A DNA stretch of 41,673 bases, from assembly GCA_016929015.1 (NCBI GenBank), contig JAFGJQ010000374.1:1-41673 (forward strand). Reading direction: 5' to 3'. The position numbers and the translations under genes are program-made. This DNA is from Phycisphaerae bacterium (GTDB taxonomy: Bacteria; Planctomycetota; Phycisphaerae; UBA1845). Shown piece by piece: positions 23,665-31,809 of this stretch. The notes under the pieces are model-generated. The model was not told the origin of the DNA, did no database searches, and was given only the letters and a program-made list of their open reading frames with translations. How positions within the stretch are numbered: the stretch's first letter is position 1; every line of letters begins with the position of its first letter.

Positions 23665-24273
23665 TCAGAGCCCTCCGCCGACGAGCCGGATGTTGCCGTC
23701 GTGGGTCTCAGGGTCCTCAAACGTTCGTTGCCGATTCACTTCCAGCCAGTAGATATTTCCATCCGCTCCCCGCACGGCAATCCAGTCGCGATCGATCCGG
23801 CGGTCGAACCGTGCTCCTTGTACACGGGTAAGCGGTCGATTCAGGTCGGTACTTGCAAGGGCCTCAGCCGCCTCCTGGTCGTCACCCGCGTGCGTGAGCA
23901 CGAGGCTTTCGTCTTGCCCGGAAGCCACCTTCGACGGTCCGGAATCCCGCGGTGCGAGCACCCGCGGCAGGACAAACACCGCAACGGCGGCGGCGGCCGC
24001 CAGAGCAATCGGCGCAGACCACCAGAGCCGTCGCATTCGTCGAACCGGCCGGCGCTGCGGCAGAAGCACGGTTCGGACCGGTTGCGGCTGGGGGAATAGC
24101 GACTGCAGCACCGAAGCGGCGGCGTCATCCAGACGCTGCAACTGCCGGTAGGTCTCCTGGTGCTCCGGCGATCGGAGCAGAGCGCGATCCAGCTCGAGCT
24201 GCTCATCCGCCGTGAGCTCCCCGTCGAGACTTCGGTTCATCTGTCGTTCCAGGCGCTCGTGTGATGGAGGCAT
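23665..24273 (-). CDS. Anti-sigma-factor-like single-pass membrane protein
   Basis: The product is 202 residues. The N-terminal about 60 residues are an acidic helical segment (RSLDGELTADEQLELDRALL, then YRQLQRLDDAA) like the sigma-binding domain of anti-sigma factors, but without the His-x3-Cys-x2-Cys zinc motif. A transmembrane helix spans about residues 85-106 (APIALAAAAAVAVFVLP). The C-terminal about 95 residues face the periplasm and end in a beta-rich stretch (DWIAVRGADGNIYWLEV). It starts 3 bases after the stop of the ECF sigma gene, the standard sigma/anti-sigma layout. It probably holds the sigma factor inactive until an envelope signal acts on its outer domain. Confidence 0.82.
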   Translation of the reverse strand: MPPSHERLERQMNRSLDGELTADEQLELDRALLRSPEHQETYRQLQRLDDAAASVLQSLFPQPQPVRTVLLPQRRPVRRMRRLWWSAPIALAAAAAVAVFVLPRVLAPRDSGPSKVASGQDESLVLTHAGDDQEAAEALASTDLNRPLTRVQGARFDRRIDRDWIAVRGADGNIYWLEVNRQRTFEDPETHDGNIRLVGGGL

Positions 24274-24276
24274 GGC

Positions 24277-24840
24277 TCACACCTTTCCATCCAGGGCGGC
24301 CCGAAGATGGCGGCGCGCCCTGACCAGTCTCGTTTCCACCGTATCCACCGGAATGCCCATCACTTCCGCAATCTGCCGGTACGACCAGTCCTGCACGTGT
24401 CGCAGAACAAACGGCTCGCGATACAGGGCCGGCAGGTTCCGGATGGCCTCCAGCACCAGCTCATGCCGTTCGGTACGCGACAAGGCGTATGCCGGCGTCA
24501 TCGACGAATCCGTAGAGGCCTCCGGCACGGGCGATTGCACGCGCGGACGCCGGCGACGGTCACGCTGGGCGTCGATCGCCGCGTTGCGGGCCAGCCGGTA
24601 CAGCCAGACACGCCATGCGCGGGCGTCCCGCAACTCGGGTATCCGACTCCAGACCGACGCCCACACCTGCTGGACCACGTCATCCGTCGAATCCGGATCG
24701 CCCAGCACGCCAAACACCACGCCGTGCACCCACCGGTCGTTGCCACGCACCAAGTCCTCAAATGCTCGACGGTCGCCGTCACGAACGGCTTCCACGATCG
24801 AGACCTCGGGATCAAACTCGGCTGTGGCCGGCATGGTCAT
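24277..24840 (-). CDS. ECF RNA polymerase sigma factor
   Basis: The product is 187 residues from the ATG at 24840; a second ATG 6 bases later (24834) is equally possible. Region 2 has DRRAFEDLVRGNDRWVHGVV and STDDVVQQVWASVWSR, and LYRLARNAAIDAQR closes it. Region 4 has LEAIRNLPALYREPFVLRHV and the helix-turn-helix SYRQIAEVMGIPVDTVETRL, then RARRHLRAAL. The size and two-region layout mark an ECF (group 4) sigma factor. It is followed by an anti-sigma-like gene 3 bases away, then the PDZ gene, all on one transcript, so it probably answers an envelope signal and may control its own operon. It is divergent from trpG, with 220 bases between starts. Confidence 0.93.
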   Translation of the reverse strand: MTMPATAEFDPEVSIVEAVRDGDRRAFEDLVRGNDRWVHGVVFGVLGDPDSTDDVVQQVWASVWSRIPELRDARAWRVWLYRLARNAAIDAQRDRRRRPRVQSPVPEASTDSSMTPAYALSRTERHELVLEAIRNLPALYREPFVLRHVQDWSYRQIAEVMGIPVDTVETRLVRARRHLRAALDGKV

Positions 24841-25060
24841 GACCACCCCTAAAGACGCCCCTCCCCGCCGATGCCTGTCAACCCGACATTCTGTCCGAGA
24901 TGCCGCCGGACCGCGAACACCATACTCTGCACGAAGATCAAGTGTGGCTTGACGGTCCGTCTCCAGGCTGGGCGGCGCCGCCGGACCGATTGCACGCCCC
25001 CGGCCACCGCCAACCTGCATCCGTTGCCGGGGGGGATGGTCCGTGATACGTTCTGCCCCC

Positions 25061-25636
25061 ATGATCGTGATCATCGATAACTACGATTCCTTTACGTACA
25101 ACCTCGTGCAGCGGATCGGCGAGCTGGACGCGGGCCGGCGGATGGAAGTCCGCCGGAATGACGCGATCACCGCAGCCGAGGTCGAGGCCCTGCGGCCCAC
25201 GCATCTGATCGTCTCCCCGGGCCCCTGCACGCCGGACCAGGCGGGCAACAGCATGGACATCATCCGGCATCTGGCGGGCAAGGTGCCGATTCTGGGGGTG
25301 TGCCTGGGGCACCAGTGCATCGGGCAGGTGTTCGGCGGAACGATCGTGCGGGCGGAACGTCTGATGCACGGCAAAACAAGTGAGATTTTCCACGACGGCA
25401 AGACGATCTTCACCGGGCTGACGAACCCCTTCGTAGCCACGCGGTACCACTCGCTGACCGTCGCGGCTGATTCGGTGCCGCCTGAGTTTGAGGTCAGCGC
25501 CTGGACCGACCGGCGCGAACTGATGGGCATCCGGCACACCCGGATGCCGGTCGAGGGCGTGCAATTCCACCCGGAGAGCTTCCTCACAGAGCAGGGCTAC
25601 ACCCTGCTGAAGAACTTCCTTGCCATGGGCAATTGA
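25061..25636 (+). CDS. trpG: Glutamine amidotransferase subunit of anthranilate or aminodeoxychorismate synthase
   Basis: The product is 191 residues, the normal size for TrpG/PabA. It releases ammonia from glutamine and hands it to the chorismate-binding subunit (TrpE or PabB). Class I amidotransferase motifs are complete: IIDNYDSFTYN at the start, SPGPCTPDQAG (oxyanion region), the nucleophile Cys in GVCLGHQ, and VQFHPES with catalytic His and Glu. The ATG at 25061 matches the family start although its ribosome site is weak; a GTG at 25043 in frame lies after a G-rich run. No trpE or pabB is next to it, so it may serve both pathways. It converges with proA. Confidence 0.93.
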   Translation: MIVIIDNYDSFTYNLVQRIGELDAGRRMEVRRNDAITAAEVEALRPTHLIVSPGPCTPDQAGNSMDIIRHLAGKVPILGVCLGHQCIGQVFGGTIVRAERLMHGKTSEIFHDGKTIFTGLTNPFVATRYHSLTVAADSVPPEFEVSAWTDRRELMGIRHTRMPVEGVQFHPESFLTEQGYTLLKNFLAMGN

Positions 25637-25692
25637 GACGACGCGGCGCGCACGACGCGGGCTCGGGCGTGCCGACGTCCGCGATTGCCGCT

Positions 25693-26943
25693 TCAGCGGG
25701 TCTGCCCGGTGCCGCGGACGAGGTAACGCTGCGCGGTCAGTTCCTCAAGGCCCATCGGGCCGTAGGCGTGGATCTTCGAGGTACTGATGCCGATCTCGGC
25801 GCCAAGGCCCAATTGGAAGCCGTCGTTGAAGCGGGTGGAGGCGTTCACCAGCGTGCAGGACGATTGCACGCGGTTGAGAAACCTTCCGGCCACGATCCCA
25901 TCCTCGGTGATGATGGCGTCGGTGTGGTTCGAGCCGTAGCGGTGGATGTGGGCGACCGCAGCGTCCAGGTCCGGCACGACGCGCACGGCCACGATCAGGT
26001 CGAGGAACTCACGGCCCCAGTCGTCCTCCGCGGCGGGATTCGCGTTCCCGGCAGCCAGCGAGCAGACGGTCTCGTCGCCCCGAACCTCCACCCCGTCGCG
26101 CACAAAGCGTTCGACGAGGCGCTGCACTAACGTCTGCGCCACGTTCTCATGGATCAGAATGCACTCGGCCGCGTTGCAGGTGGCCGGCGCGGACGTCTTG
26201 GCCGTCACGCAGATTTCCAGCGCCTTGCCAAGGTCGGCGGCCTCATCCACGTACACATGGCAAACGCCGTGGAAGTGCTGCACGGTGGGGATGCGCGAGT
26301 GCTCATGCACGAAATGGATCAGCGATGCGCCTCCGCGCGGGATCACCAGATCAATGTACTCCTCATACGTGAGCAGCTCGCGGATTTCGTCACGATCCGA
26401 AGTCGTAAGCAGGGCCAGGGCGCCGGTCGGCACCCGTTTTGCCTGAAGGGATTCGTGGGCCAGCCGAGCCAGGAGCTCGTTGGAGTGAATGGCCTCCCGA
26501 CCGCCCTTGAGGATGCAGGCGTTGCCCGCCTTGAAGCACAGGGCAAAGGCATCCACGGTGACGTTTGGCCGGGCCTCATAGATCATGAGGATCACGCCGA
26601 TCGGGCAGCGCACCTTTCGCACCGTCAGGCCGCTGGGAACGGTGTAATTCCGCGTCACCTGACCCACGGGATCAGGCAATGACGCCACTTGCCGCAATCC
26701 GTCGGCCATCTGGCGAATGGCCGTCTCGGTGAGGGCCAGGCGGCGAAGCTTGGCGTCTCCCAGACCCGCATCCCGGGCGGCGGCAAGGTCTCTCTCATTG
26801 GCGGCACAAACGGCGCCGTTGGACCGAATGATGCGATCCGCCAGATCCAACAGGCAGGCGTTCTTGGCGTCCGTGGAAAGGGTGGCGACCACGGCGGCCG
26901 CCGCCTTCGACTGCTTCGCGATTTCGCGCATGTCGGGGGTCAC
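25693..26943 (-). CDS. proA: Gamma-glutamyl phosphate reductase
   Basis: The product is 416 residues from a GTG at 26943 overlapping the proB stop (GTGA); an ATG at 26931 would give 412. It reduces glutamyl-5-phosphate to glutamate semialdehyde with NADPH, the second step of proline synthesis. The aldehyde-dehydrogenase fold shows IGVILMIYEARPNVTVDAF, NACILKGGREAIHSN, the catalytic Cys in SAPATCNAAE, and GLGAEIGISTSKIHAYGPMG near the end, all typical of ProA. It is the last gene of the argR-argG-argH-proB-proA operon and converges with trpG. Confidence 0.95.
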   Translation of the reverse strand: MTPDMREIAKQSKAAAAVVATLSTDAKNACLLDLADRIIRSNGAVCAANERDLAAARDAGLGDAKLRRLALTETAIRQMADGLRQVASLPDPVGQVTRNYTVPSGLTVRKVRCPIGVILMIYEARPNVTVDAFALCFKAGNACILKGGREAIHSNELLARLAHESLQAKRVPTGALALLTTSDRDEIRELLTYEEYIDLVIPRGGASLIHFVHEHSRIPTVQHFHGVCHVYVDEAADLGKALEICVTAKTSAPATCNAAECILIHENVAQTLVQRLVERFVRDGVEVRGDETVCSLAAGNANPAAEDDWGREFLDLIVAVRVVPDLDAAVAHIHRYGSNHTDAIITEDGIVAGRFLNRVQSSCTLVNASTRFNDGFQLGLGAEIGISTSKIHAYGPMGLEELTAQRYLVRGTGQTR

Positions 26944-28166
26944 GGGCTTGCTCCTTTCGACTCCGACGGGGGTGCTTCCGCCTCCGCCGAGACCGGCAGC
27001 GGCACGGGGTCGTCTTCAAGCTGCATCTGGCGAGTGAGCACAAGGTCATCGCGGTGGATGATCTCCTGCACGTACTCATAGCCGAGAACGTTCTTGATCT
27101 CACAGGCTTTGCGGCCGCGGAGTCGGACAATGTCGTCGGATGAGTACGACACCAGGCCCACCGCGAACACTTCGCCGGTTTCGTCCCGGATGTCGACCCG
27201 GGCGCCCATGGGGAACTTGCCCTCCACGCCGCTGACGCCCGAGGGAAGCAGACTGGCGCCTTTGCGCACCACCGCCCGGCGGGCGCCGGCATCCACGACC
27301 ACCGTTCCGATGGACCGGTTCCGGAAGGCGATCCACCGTTTGCGCTGCGTGATACGGTGCATCCGTGGGACGAACATGGTGCCGATCCGATCGCCGGCCA
27401 GAAGGCGAATCACAAGCCCCGGACGCCGGCCGTCCGTGATGATCGTCGGCACGCCCCAGAAGGCCGCGAGCCGGGCGGCGGACACCTTCGCCTTCATGCC
27501 GCCGACGCCCGTGCTGGACAGCTTGCCGCGGATGTGATGCTCAATCTCCGAGCCGACCTCCACTTCCGGGATGACCGGTCCGGCCCCGCCGTCGGCGCAG
27601 AGCCCCTCCACCGTACTGAGAATGACGAGCAGTTCGGCGGAAACCACGTTCGTCACGAGGGCGGCCAGATGGTCGTTGTCGCCCACCTTGTCCTCGTCGT
27701 CGGACAGGGCGTCATTCTCGTTGATGATGGGCACCACGCCGCGCCACAGCAGCTCCAGCAGAGTATGCCGGGCGGAGAGAAAACGGCGCCGGTTCTCGAT
27801 GTCGTCCGCCGACATGAGCAACTGCGCAACGTGGATGTGGTGTTTCGCGAAGCCTTCCGCGAACATGGTCACCAGCCGGTGCTGCCCCACGGACGCGGCC
27901 GCCTGTCGCTCCACAACGGCCGAGGGCGGCCTAGGCATGCCCAGCGGCTCGTACCCGGCGGCCACCGCCCCGGAAACCACCATGACGATTTCATAGCCGC
28001 GGTGACGCAGGTCCACAACTTCCTGCGCCATCTCCGCGATGACATCGGGTAGCAAGTGCCCCTTGTCGGAGATCACGGCGCTGCCGACTTTCACGACGAT
28101 CCGCCGGACGTTCGCTAAGGTCCCCCGGCCTCCCGCCTGGGGAGCATGGTTTGAGATCACGTTCAT
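26940..28166 (-). CDS. proB: Glutamate 5-kinase with PUA domain
   Basis: The product is 408 residues from the ATG at 28166, 10 bases after the argH stop. It phosphorylates glutamate with ATP as the first step of proline synthesis. The amino-acid kinase fold shows RRIVVKVGSAV, VVSGAVAAGYE, INENDALSDDEDKVGDNDHL (substrate and metal site) and STGVGGMKAKVSAA. The C-terminal about 75-90 residues carry a PUA domain (GTVVVDAGARRAVVRKGASLL, in part), as in full-length ProB, where it is linked to feedback control. A short Pro/Glu-rich tail follows. It overlaps proA by 4 bases. Confidence 0.95.
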   Translation of the reverse strand: MNVISNHAPQAGGRGTLANVRRIVVKVGSAVISDKGHLLPDVIAEMAQEVVDLRHRGYEIVMVVSGAVAAGYEPLGMPRPPSAVVERQAAASVGQHRLVTMFAEGFAKHHIHVAQLLMSADDIENRRRFLSARHTLLELLWRGVVPIINENDALSDDEDKVGDNDHLAALVTNVVSAELLVILSTVEGLCADGGAGPVIPEVEVGSEIEHHIRGKLSSTGVGGMKAKVSAARLAAFWGVPTIITDGRRPGLVIRLLAGDRIGTMFVPRMHRITQRKRWIAFRNRSIGTVVVDAGARRAVVRKGASLLPSGVSGVEGKFPMGARVDIRDETGEVFAVGLVSYSSDDIVRLRGRKACEIKNVLGYEYVQEIIHRDDLVLTRQMQLEDDPVPLPVSAEAEAPPSESKGASP

Positions 28167-28176
28167 CAATCCGTTG

Positions 28177-29472
28177 TCAGCCCAGAGCGCGAAGCAGTTC
28201 CGCCGCCACGCGGCGGGTCTCCGCGGGAGATGCGCTGCCGGTTGTCTGGTATCGGGCCGCAGACTCCACATCGCCGGCCAAAGTCGCTGCCCCTCCGGCC
28301 CGCACTTCTTCAACCACCGCGTGATGAGCCTCCCGCAACGGCAGCCCCTCCAGCACCTTCTGCTCCATGCGCAGCGTGGCCCCGATCCCCCCTTCCGCCA
28401 AGGATGCGGTGATCCGCTCCCGGTCGAACTCGAGCTGCGTCAAGAACGCCTCGGCCAGCCCGCAGAGCGCAAAAAGCGTCTCCGCCGCCTGGCGGACGAG
28501 CGGCTTGATGCACTGCAGATCACGGTTGTAGCCGCTGGGCAGTCCCTTGAGCAGCGTCAGCGCCTGCCCGTGCGCGCTCAACACCGCGGCCCCGTGCCCG
28601 CGTAGCAGCTCCATGGCGTCCGGGTTCTGCTTGTTGGGCATCATGGACGACCCGGTGCCGAACGGTGCGGGATACAGCGTCCACCCCAGCGGCGTCTGGC
28701 TGAACAGAATCACGTCCGTCGCAAGCGATTGCAGATGCAGAGCCACCTGCGCCGCCAGCGCCAGCAACTCGACGCACTCGTCCCGGGCAGACGTGGACTC
28801 CAGGGCGTTCGGCGACGGCCGCTCAAAACCCAATCCCTCCGCCTGCAACCGCCGATCGATCGGAATGGACGAACCCGCCACCGCTCCGGCGCCCAGCGGG
28901 CAATGCCTTCGCCACTCGCTCACGCAGAAATCCACGTGCCGTCGGATGTGGTCAAAGGCCGTCGCGTACCGAAGCACCCAGAACCCGACGCTGCCCGGCG
29001 CCGCAAACTGAGTGTGCGTGTGGAGCGGAAAGACCTGGTCCGCCCAGTCCTGCGCACGCTGACAACCCACGACGATAAGGCGGCGCAAGTGCCCGGCCAG
29101 TTCCTCGCCCGCCGCGATCACGTACATCTTCAGCAGCGTGGCGACCTGGTCGTTCCGGGACCGGGCCGTGTGAATCTTCTTGCCGGCCGGTCCCACTTTC
29201 TCCGTCAGAAGGGCCTCCAACCACGTATGGAGGTCCTCTGCGTCGCCGTCCGGGCACGGCGCGGACTCAAACTCCGCCGCAATGGCATCGAGCCCGCGGT
29301 TGAGTTCCGCGAGCTCGTCGGAGGTGATGATCCCGGCGCCCCACAACGCGTGGGCATGTACGCGTTGCAGCTTCAGCTCATGCGGAAGAAGAAACCAGTC
29401 CTCCTTCAGACACCGGTTGATCTCCGCAAAGGCCGGATCCAACGCCGAATCCTGTTTCCAGAGCGTCTGCAT
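28177..29472 (-). CDS. argH: Argininosuccinate lyase
   Basis: The product is 431 residues. It splits argininosuccinate into arginine and fumarate, the last step of arginine synthesis. Diagnostic segments are HTARSRNDQVAT (substrate loop), the fumarase-superfamily signature GSSMMPNKQNPD, and PLGAGAVAGSSIPIDR. The length is slightly under the usual about 460. An AGGGA ribosome site lies upstream of the ATG at 29472. Its first 95 bases overlap the tail of argG in another frame, and proB follows 10 bases after its stop. Confidence 0.95.
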   Translation of the reverse strand: MQTLWKQDSALDPAFAEINRCLKEDWFLLPHELKLQRVHAHALWGAGIITSDELAELNRGLDAIAAEFESAPCPDGDAEDLHTWLEALLTEKVGPAGKKIHTARSRNDQVATLLKMYVIAAGEELAGHLRRLIVVGCQRAQDWADQVFPLHTHTQFAAPGSVGFWVLRYATAFDHIRRHVDFCVSEWRRHCPLGAGAVAGSSIPIDRRLQAEGLGFERPSPNALESTSARDECVELLALAAQVALHLQSLATDVILFSQTPLGWTLYPAPFGTGSSMMPNKQNPDAMELLRGHGAAVLSAHGQALTLLKGLPSGYNRDLQCIKPLVRQAAETLFALCGLAEAFLTQLEFDRERITASLAEGGIGATLRMEQKVLEGLPLREAHHAVVEEVRAGGAATLAGDVESAARYQTTGSASPAETRRVAAELLRALG

Positions 29473-30679
29473 AGCCGTTTTCCCTGCTCGTCCGCCCGAT
29501 GGTCAGCAGCCAACTCAGCCGGATGAAGCCCTCGGCGTCCGCGTGTGAGTAGTCATGGCTCTTCTCGAAGGTGGCAATATCCTTACGGAAAAGCGGGCGT
29601 TCGGCCAGTATCCGCGCGGAATACAGACGCGGCCTCAGGTGCAGGGTCACGGTCCCGTTCAGGTGGGCCATCAGGGCCCGACCGGCGGCCTCGAGAATCT
29701 CGCGTTGATCGGAGAAGTACTCGCCGCGGTACATCAGCGTGCCGTACTCGGCGCCAAGCTGGACGTACCGGTCGTACGACGGTTTGTTCAGGCAGGTGCG
29801 GGCCAGGTCGTCGGCGCCGGTCTGCAGCAGCGTGGCCGCCGGGTTGATGTAGATGCCGCGCGACTTGATGCCGGTGTACCGGTTCTCGATCACCACGTCC
29901 CAGGCCCACGGGGCGTGACGATAGGTGATGTTCAACCGCGACACGATGTCCGACAACGGCAGGCGTTCGCCGTCCAGCGCCACCGGCACGCCTCGCTCGT
30001 AGGTCACTTCCACCTGAGACGCACCCGCCCCCGCGGACTTGGCGCCGCCGAAGCGGTCCGCCATCTTCGCCATGATCTCGTCGGCATCCACGAACGCCGT
30101 AGCGTCTTCCAGCGGGCCGCCCTCGATGCTCAGGTGCCACAGGTTCTCATCCAGGCTGTAGTCCTTGGCAACGTCATAGTGATCCTCAAAGCCCTTGCTT
30201 CGCAGATAGGTGATCAGGTCCACACGGCCCCCGAACTCCCAGACCTTCCAGGGAGCGAGAACGGGACATTCCGGGGCCAGCGTGTGGTAGGCGAATTCAA
30301 AACGGATCTGGTCATTGCCCTTGCCCGTCGCGCCGTGAATGAGCGTGGCACCGCCCAGCTCCTTCGCCCGCGCCACCTGTGCCAGCGCAATGAACGGACG
30401 CGCCAGGGCCGTGCCCAGGCGATACGTGCCTTCATAACGAGCGGCTATTCCGATCGCCATCGGAATGACCGTATTGAACATCAGCGGCTTGGCGTTCGAG
30501 ACGATGGCCGTCTGGGCACCCATCGCCAACGCCTTTCCGCAAAGGGCCGGCAGGTCCTCTTCCTGGCCCACGTCGACCAGGACCGCATGCACCTCATACC
30601 CCCGGTCGATCAGCCAGGGAATGATCGCGGACGTATCCAGCCCACCCGAGTAGGCCAGAACACATTTCTTAGCGCTCAT
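29378..30679 (-). CDS. argG: Argininosuccinate synthase
   Basis: The product is 433 residues from the ATG at 30679, which overlaps the argR stop by 11 bases. It joins citrulline and aspartate with ATP. The N-terminal PP-loop ATP site is LAYSGGLDTS; GATGKGNDQIRFE, the citrulline/aspartate region KDYSLDENLW, and RLNITYRHAPWAWDVV follow. The catalytic fold appears complete by SHDYSHADAEGFIRL. The last about 31 residues (SWLLTIGRTSREN and on) lie in the 95-base overlap with argH, resemble nothing in the family, and make the protein longer than the usual about 400 residues. This tail may be a recent extension or reflect a small indel near 29510. Confidence 0.94.
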   Translation of the reverse strand: MSAKKCVLAYSGGLDTSAIIPWLIDRGYEVHAVLVDVGQEEDLPALCGKALAMGAQTAIVSNAKPLMFNTVIPMAIGIAARYEGTYRLGTALARPFIALAQVARAKELGGATLIHGATGKGNDQIRFEFAYHTLAPECPVLAPWKVWEFGGRVDLITYLRSKGFEDHYDVAKDYSLDENLWHLSIEGGPLEDATAFVDADEIMAKMADRFGGAKSAGAGASQVEVTYERGVPVALDGERLPLSDIVSRLNITYRHAPWAWDVVIENRYTGIKSRGIYINPAATLLQTGADDLARTCLNKPSYDRYVQLGAEYGTLMYRGEYFSDQREILEAAGRALMAHLNGTVTLHLRPRLYSARILAERPLFRKDIATFEKSHDYSHADAEGFIRLSWLLTIGRTSRENGYADALETGFGVGSGLCGDQPVSEGGLVSSSA

Positions 30680-31139
30680 GCTTGTCTCCGAACCACTGCT
30701 CAAGGCGCCGCAAGGCCACGGCCTGCGTCCGCCGGTTCTTCGTGGCAATGAAAAGGGTGTCGTCGCCGGCCAGGGTACCGACGATGCTGGAGTCTTTCGC
30801 CGCATCGATCGCCACCGCCACCGGCTGGGCCTGCCCCTGCCCGGTGGTGATCACGATCATGTGCGGCCCGCACGTCGTGAAACGACGCACCGCCGCCGCA
30901 AAGCTGAGTTGGGGGGCGGACGCGTCGCCCGGCTCCGCCATCACGTACTGGCCGCCAGCCTTTCGAATGCCCAGTTCGGCCAGGTCACGGCTGAGCGTGG
31001 ACTGGTTGACCGCGATGCGACGGGCACGGAGACGCGCGAGCAGCTCCCCCTGCGTAGCGACTTGCTCGTTGCGTACCGCGTCGGCAATGACCGCCTGGCG
31101 ATCCCGCTTGGAGTGTGAGTTGTTGTCTGCGCTGATCAT
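30669..31139 (-). CDS. argR: Arginine repressor
   Basis: The product is 156 residues, the usual ArgR length. The N-terminal winged helix-turn-helix (residues about 12-70) contains ARRIAVNQSTLSRDLAELGI, and the C-terminal arginine-sensing hexamerisation domain contains GTLAGDDTLFIATK. ArgR binds arginine and represses arginine synthesis genes at ARG boxes. It heads the operon and overlaps argG by 11 bases. Its promoter places the transcription start only a few bases from the ATG, so the operon may be translated leaderlessly, and the promoter is probably its own target. Confidence 0.95.
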   Translation of the reverse strand: MISADNNSHSKRDRQAVIADAVRNEQVATQGELLARLRARRIAVNQSTLSRDLAELGIRKAGGQYVMAEPGDASAPQLSFAAAVRRFTTCGPHMIVITTGQGQAQPVAVAIDAAKDSSIVGTLAGDDTLFIATKNRRTQAVALRRLEQWFGDKHER

Positions 31140-31149
31140 AGTGGTCGAG

Positions 31150-31178
31150 ACTATAGCTGATTATGCTTGTCAATGCAA
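31150..31178 (-). promoter_or_regulatory. Promoter of the argR-argG-argH-proB-proA operon
   Basis: On the minus strand TTGCAT (31173-31178) and TATAGT (31150-31155) are spaced by 17 bases. The predicted start of transcription near 31143 is about 4 bases from the argR ATG, giving a near-leaderless mRNA. An imperfect dyad, TATGCTTG-N6-CAACATA on the plus strand (31162-31182), sits between the boxes where an ARG box would repress; the match to known ARG boxes is poor. Confidence 0.6.
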
Positions 31179-31182
31179 CATA

Positions 31183-31724
31183 TCTATTCGGATTCAGGCC
31201 CATATTTTTGCCAGTACTCCACATTTTTCGGGCGTATTCTGGTAGGATTGGCAAGCATTACCCAGCCAAAACACCGTAACATACTCTCAACCCAGATGTT
31301 ATCGAACATGCTGCCTACGTGTGCATTATTCACTGCATGAATGGGCCTAACCGCAACGGGCCGAAGCGGTCGCAAGGCCCCGGACGACACCCGCCGATCC
31401 GCCCGCCGCGAACGCCTTGCGAAGGTCGCTCGGGCAGAGGTGCTCCCCACTCTTCCACGTGGCGGCACCTCCGGCAGAACGCCTTGCACCAACAAGAAGC
31501 CGGCGAATCGTGTCCGCACTGGCGGGAGGCTTCCCTGCCAGGCAAGGCCCCACCTGCGAATCGCGGCGTAGGTGGCCACGCTCACAGCGAGACCTCCGAA
31601 ATGCGTCTTGAGCACACCGTGGGCGGCCGGAACACGGAAATCGGGGGCGCGTCCCGATCGTACGCGAATCCACCGCGGCTGACAGAATCTTTCCCGATTA
31701 GGGCGGTTCTTACGGACTCACGCC
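31183..31724. other. Intergenic stretch with no recognisable gene
   Basis: Between the argR promoter and the peptidase promoter lie about 540 bases. The first 130 are AT-rich; the rest is GC-rich. Open frames exist, such as 31184-31615 on the minus strand (143 codons), but their translations are arginine- and proline-rich without family motifs or good ribosome sites. It may be decayed coding DNA; nothing definite can be said. Confidence 0.4.
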
Positions 31725-31753
31725 TTGCCCGGGGGGACCCCAGGTCGCATAGT
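31725..31753 (+). promoter_or_regulatory. Weak candidate promoter of the prolyl oligopeptidase gene
   Basis: TTGCCC (31725-31730) and CATAGT (31748-31753), each matching four of six consensus bases, are spaced by 17 bases and lie 57 bases before the ATG at 31810. Confidence 0.3.
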
Positions 31754-31809
31754 GCCCCTCGTACGGTCGGATTCGCCGGCCACAAGGTTGTCTTGTCAAG
31801 GATACGGCC

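Noticed and set aside
31184-31615. Minus-strand frame of 143 codons between argR and the peptidase
   Set aside because: The translation has no family motif, no convincing ribosome site and unusual composition; it also runs into the argR promoter region.
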